Positions 6,078-6,162 of a stretch of DNA of 6,162 nt are shown here, piece by piece (position 1 is the first letter of the stretch; each line of letters opens with the position of its first letter). Origin of the DNA: Panacagrimonas sp041635265 (lineage in GTDB: Bacteria > Pseudomonadota > Gammaproteobacteria > Nevskiales > Nevskiaceae); assembly GCA_041635265.1 (NCBI GenBank), contig JBFJJV010000162.1, positions 1 through 6,162 on the forward strand, read 5' to 3'. The translations under genes and the position numbers were made by a program. Below the pieces are notes generated by a model. It did not search any database, was not told the origin of the DNA, and was given only the letters and a program-made list of their open reading frames with translations.

Positions 6078-6162
6078 TCGAGTCCACTCGCGCCTACCAA
6101 TTCGACTCGATCGAATCGGTAGTTGCACTTAAGTTTTTCGAGAGCATGGCCTCTCACCTCCG
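6078..6162 (+). repeat. Second repeat unit with a tRNA-Val 3' fragment, cut by window end
   Basis: This copy matches 5902-5986 at 82 of 85 positions and is still matching at the last base of the window, so it probably continues. It starts with the tRNA 3' end including CGCGCCT-A-CCA (6089-6099). Before the match, GTGG (6074-6077) could extend the T arm if one T of the T loop were lost. No D arm, anticodon arm or 5' acceptor strand precedes it, so it is a tRNA fragment and not a gene. Both small hairpins (6100-6116 and 6140-6155) are preserved. Confidence 0.85.

Noticed and set aside
6078..6099. A second tRNA-Val gene
   Set aside because: Only the 3' end is present; there is no 5' acceptor strand, D arm or anticodon arm, and the T loop lacks one T.
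5902..6162. CRISPR array
   Set aside because: The repeated segment is at least 85 bp with a 91-bp gap and carries a tRNA end, unlike CRISPR repeats of about 25-40 bp with similar-sized spacers.

Overview
The window looks like a chromosomal stretch of a GC-rich gammaproteobacterium. That placement rests on three things: a UvrB protein of the ordinary proteobacterial type, a periplasmic GH8 cellulase of the BcsZ type, and a tRNA-Val(GAC) close to the enterobacterial sequence. The genus cannot be fixed from the sequence alone. Every convincing gene reads on the + strand.

Layout. (1) Bases 1-302 are the 3' end of a gene for a very glycine-rich protein with a 44-residue internal repeat; a possible terminator with nine T's follows. 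(2) Bases 303-672 hold no supported gene, but include a 16-bp palindrome upstream of the next gene pair. (3) Bases 673-2500 carry two reductases 28 bp apart: a short-chain dehydrogenase/reductase and an Old Yellow Enzyme family flavoprotein. Together they could reduce C=O and C=C bonds of reactive carbonyl compounds. A strong intrinsic terminator (2520-2551) closes this pair. (4) uvrB (2558-4624) begins only 6 nt after that terminator's T-tract and has no visible Shine-Dalgarno. Its stop overlaps the start of a bcsZ-like endoglucanase gene (4624-5823) in a TGATG junction, so DNA repair and cellulase genes appear translationally coupled without any other cellulose-synthesis gene in view. (5) A complete tRNA-Val(GAC) lies 23 bp further on. 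Its candidate promoter overlaps the bcsZ stop codon and has a stable-RNA-like GC-rich discriminator.

The most unusual part is the end of the window. The last 22 nt of the tRNA plus the 63 nt after it occur again 176 bp downstream, with 82 of 85 positions identical, and the match is still running at the window edge. The second copy is not a whole tRNA. The arrangement resembles the roughly 178-bp repeats with tRNA-Tyr 3' ends described at the Escherichia coli tyrT locus (rtT RNA), but here it follows tRNA-Val. A decayed integration site is the main alternative.
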